From assembly GCA_031552995.1 (NCBI GenBank), contig JAVBMB010000006.1, forward strand, positions 1 to 13,238: 13,238 nt of DNA. The letters are read 5' to 3'. Source of the DNA: JAVBMB01 sp031552995 (lineage in GTDB: Bacteria; Bacillota; Clostridia; Oscillospirales; Butyricicoccaceae). Both the position numbers and the translations under genes were made by a program. Below, one piece after another: positions 11,875 through 13,238 of the stretch. The first letter of the stretch is position 1, and each line of letters opens with the position of its first letter. The notes under the pieces are model-generated. The model worked only from the letters and a program-made list of their open reading frames with translations. It was not told where the DNA came from and made no database searches.

Positions 11875-13238
11875 ATGAAAACACTGCGACTCGATGCGCA
11901 TAAAGCTGCCGACGTCGCCCTGGCGGGGGAAATCCTGCGCGGGGGCGGCGTTGTCGCCGTTCCTACCGAGACGGTCTACGGTCTTGCGGCCAATGCCCTG
12001 TCCGCCGAGGCGGTCGCCAAAATATACGCCGCCAAAGGCCGTCCGGCCGACAATCCGCTGATTGTCCACATCAGTCGCTTCGAGCAGGTATACGAGTTGT
12101 GGACGAATGTGCCGCCCGCCGCGATAGCGCTGGCGGACGCGTTTTGGCCGGGGCCGCTGACGATGATACTCGGCCGCGCCGACGCCGTACCGGCGATAGT
12201 CTCCGCAGGGCTTGATACGCTGAGCGTCCGCATGCCGTCGCACGAGGCGGCGCGCGCTATTATCGAAGCGGCGGGCGTACCGCTTGCGGCGCCCTCGGCC
12301 AACACATCGGGGCGGCCGTCGCCGACAAAGGCGCGGCATGTCATCGAGGATATGGACGGCAGAATAGACGCTGTTGTCGACAGCGGGGAGTGCGAAATCG
12401 GCATAGAGTCGACTGTCGTCGACATGACTGGCGATATACCTGTCATCTTGCGCCCCGGGGCGATAACACAGCAGATGATAGAGGGCGTACTTGGCGCGAC
12501 GCAAAGCGCCGTGAGGCACGACGGAGATATTCAGGCGCCGCGTTCGCCGGGGATGAAATACCGCCACTACGCGCCAAAGGCGCGGCTGCATCTGTTCACT
12601 GGCGCGCCGGACGACACATTCAAAGCGGTTGCGCGGTCGGCCGGAAGCGGCGCCGGCGCGATATGCTTCGAAGAATACGCCGGGCAGCTTGATGCCGATG
12701 TGTTTTCGTTTGGACCCAGCTGGAATCATGCCGCCCACGCGCACCGTTTGTTCGACCTGCTGCGCGGCCTTGACGGAACCGGGCTTGAAGATGTTTACGT
12801 GCAGTGCCCGCGCCGCTGCGGCGCCGGAGCCGCCACCGCCGACAGGCTTATACGCGCGGCGGGCGATGCCTCATGCGAGGTGACAGGCCGCAGGATAATA
12901 GGCATCACCGGCATCTCGGGCAGCGGAAAAGGAGTGCTGTCCGCACGCCTTGCCTCGCGCGGCATTTTGGTGCTGGACGCCGATAAAGTGTATCATTCAT
13001 TGCTTGTGCCGGGCGGAGAGCTGGAAAAATCCATACTTGCCGCCTTCCCGCAGGCCGCCGCATATGACGGCACTTTGGACAGGCGCGAGCTTGGGCGGAT
13101 TGTCTTTGCCGACGGGCCGGCGCTGCTCGCGCTGAACGGCATCACTCACGGCTATGTGGCGCAGAGTATAAGGCGCGCCGTGGCGGAAAACCCTGGGCGC
13201 GACATCGTGCTTGATGTGCCGCTGCTGTTTGAAAGCGG
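11875..13238 (+). CDS. Sua5/TsaC threonylcarbamoyl-AMP synthase fused in frame to a dephospho-CoA kinase (CoaE) domain; 3' partial
   Basis: One frame runs without any stop from ATG 11875 to the window end (454 complete codons). Residues 1-215 are a YrdC-type domain that makes threonylcarbamoyl-AMP from threonine, bicarbonate and ATP for tRNA t6A37: VPTETVYGLA (29-38), KGRPADNPL (54-62), FWPGPLT (90-96), PSANTSG (140-146) and GIESTVVD (176-183). The Sua5 linker SPGMKYRHYAP (224-234) and a Sua5 C-terminal domain ending near GAGAATADRLIRAAG (about residue 330) follow. After about ten residues comes a CoaE-like domain, the last step of coenzyme A synthesis: RRIIGITGISGSGKG (339-353), LDADKVYH (367-374), LDRRELGRIVF, ITHGYV and LDVPLLFES. 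The P-loop has glycine G353 where Ser/Thr is usual. The start has no clear ribosome binding site and lies 2 nt after ppa, so translation is probably coupled. An internal GTG at 12880 could also start CoaE alone. Confidence 0.85.
   Translation, partial: MKTLRLDAHKAADVALAGEILRGGGVVAVPTETVYGLAANALSAEAVAKIYAAKGRPADNPLIVHISRFEQVYELWTNVPPAAIALADAFWPGPLTMILGRADAVPAIVSAGLDTLSVRMPSHEAARAIIEAAGVPLAAPSANTSGRPSPTKARHVIEDMDGRIDAVVDSGECEIGIESTVVDMTGDIPVILRPGAITQQMIEGVLGATQSAVRHDGDIQAPRSPGMKYRHYAPKARLHLFTGAPDDTFKAVARSAGSGAGAICFEEYAGQLDADVFSFGPSWNHAAHAHRLFDLLRGLDGTGLEDVYVQCPRRCGAGAATADRLIRAAGDASCEVTGRRIIGITGISGSGKGVLSARLASRGILVLDADKVYHSLLVPGGELEKSILAAFPQAAAYDGTLDRRELGRIVFADGPALLALNGITHGYVAQSIRRAVAENPGRDIVLDVPLLFES

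Noticed and set aside
11851..12744. Minus-strand open frame (297 codons) and several plus-strand frames (12390-13135) over the Sua5-CoaE gene
   Set aside because: The plus-strand frame starting at 11875 carries all Sua5 and CoaE motifs; the other frames are Arg-rich shadows.
12880..12882. Separate coaE gene beginning at an internal GTG
   Set aside because: There is no stop codon before it in the same frame and no ribosome binding site, so an independent gene is not supported, although internal initiation cannot be excluded.

Overview
This window looks like a chromosomal segment of a strictly anaerobic, endospore-forming member of the Firmicutes (class Clostridia; the style of the CoaE-like domain is reminiscent of Oscillospiraceae/Ruminococcaceae-type genomes, an inference only). 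The evidence is a Ger(x)C/GerAB germinant-receptor pair, a class III (oxygen-sensitive) ribonucleotide reductase with its activase, sigma-A type promoters, strong Shine-Dalgarno sites and classic intrinsic terminators. Coding DNA is of moderate-to-high GC with frequent ATA isoleucine codons, and intergenic DNA is AT-rich. I see no insertion sequence, prophage, CRISPR array, tRNA or rRNA.

Layout. (1) 1-2158: the tail of a germination operon, gerC-like then gerB-like, closed by a strong terminator; a gerA-type subunit would be expected just before the window. (2) 2170-4051, minus strand: a two-gene operon of an HD-domain phosphohydrolase followed by a long AlaX-type alanyl-tRNA editing protein, driven by a good minus-strand promoter. 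(3) 4131-5666, plus strand: a MATE-family transporter with its own promoter, which diverges from the HD/AlaX promoter, and a terminator. (4) 5701-8663: the nrdD-nrdG anaerobic dNTP-synthesis operon, with an NrdR-box-like palindrome exactly between the -35 and -10 hexamers, a leader hairpin, and a 14-nt overlap of the two genes. (5) 8664-8996: a 333-nt AT-rich intergenic region holding a Spo0A-box-like site and a perfect 25-bp palindrome. (6) 8997-10129: a response regulator with a full HD-GYP (c-di-GMP phosphodiesterase) output and a strong terminator. (7) 10158-13238: prfA (release factor 1), ppa (inorganic pyrophosphatase), then one uninterrupted reading frame that starts as a Sua5/TsaC threonylcarbamoyl-AMP synthase and continues in frame, without a stop, into a dephospho-CoA-kinase (CoaE) domain cut by the window end.

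How it fits together. The last operon joins translation termination, pyrophosphate removal and tRNA t6A modification. Sua5/TsaC releases pyrophosphate, so a pyrophosphatase immediately upstream makes metabolic sense. The AlaX operon concerns tRNA proofreading. The nrdDG operon is standard anaerobic DNA-precursor metabolism under probable NrdR control. Most of the window is ordinary core genome. The most unusual items are the Sua5-CoaE fusion with its altered P-loop, the germination protein without a visible lipobox cysteine, and the palindrome-bearing region in front of the HD-GYP regulator. I found no evidence for a wholly new multi-gene system.
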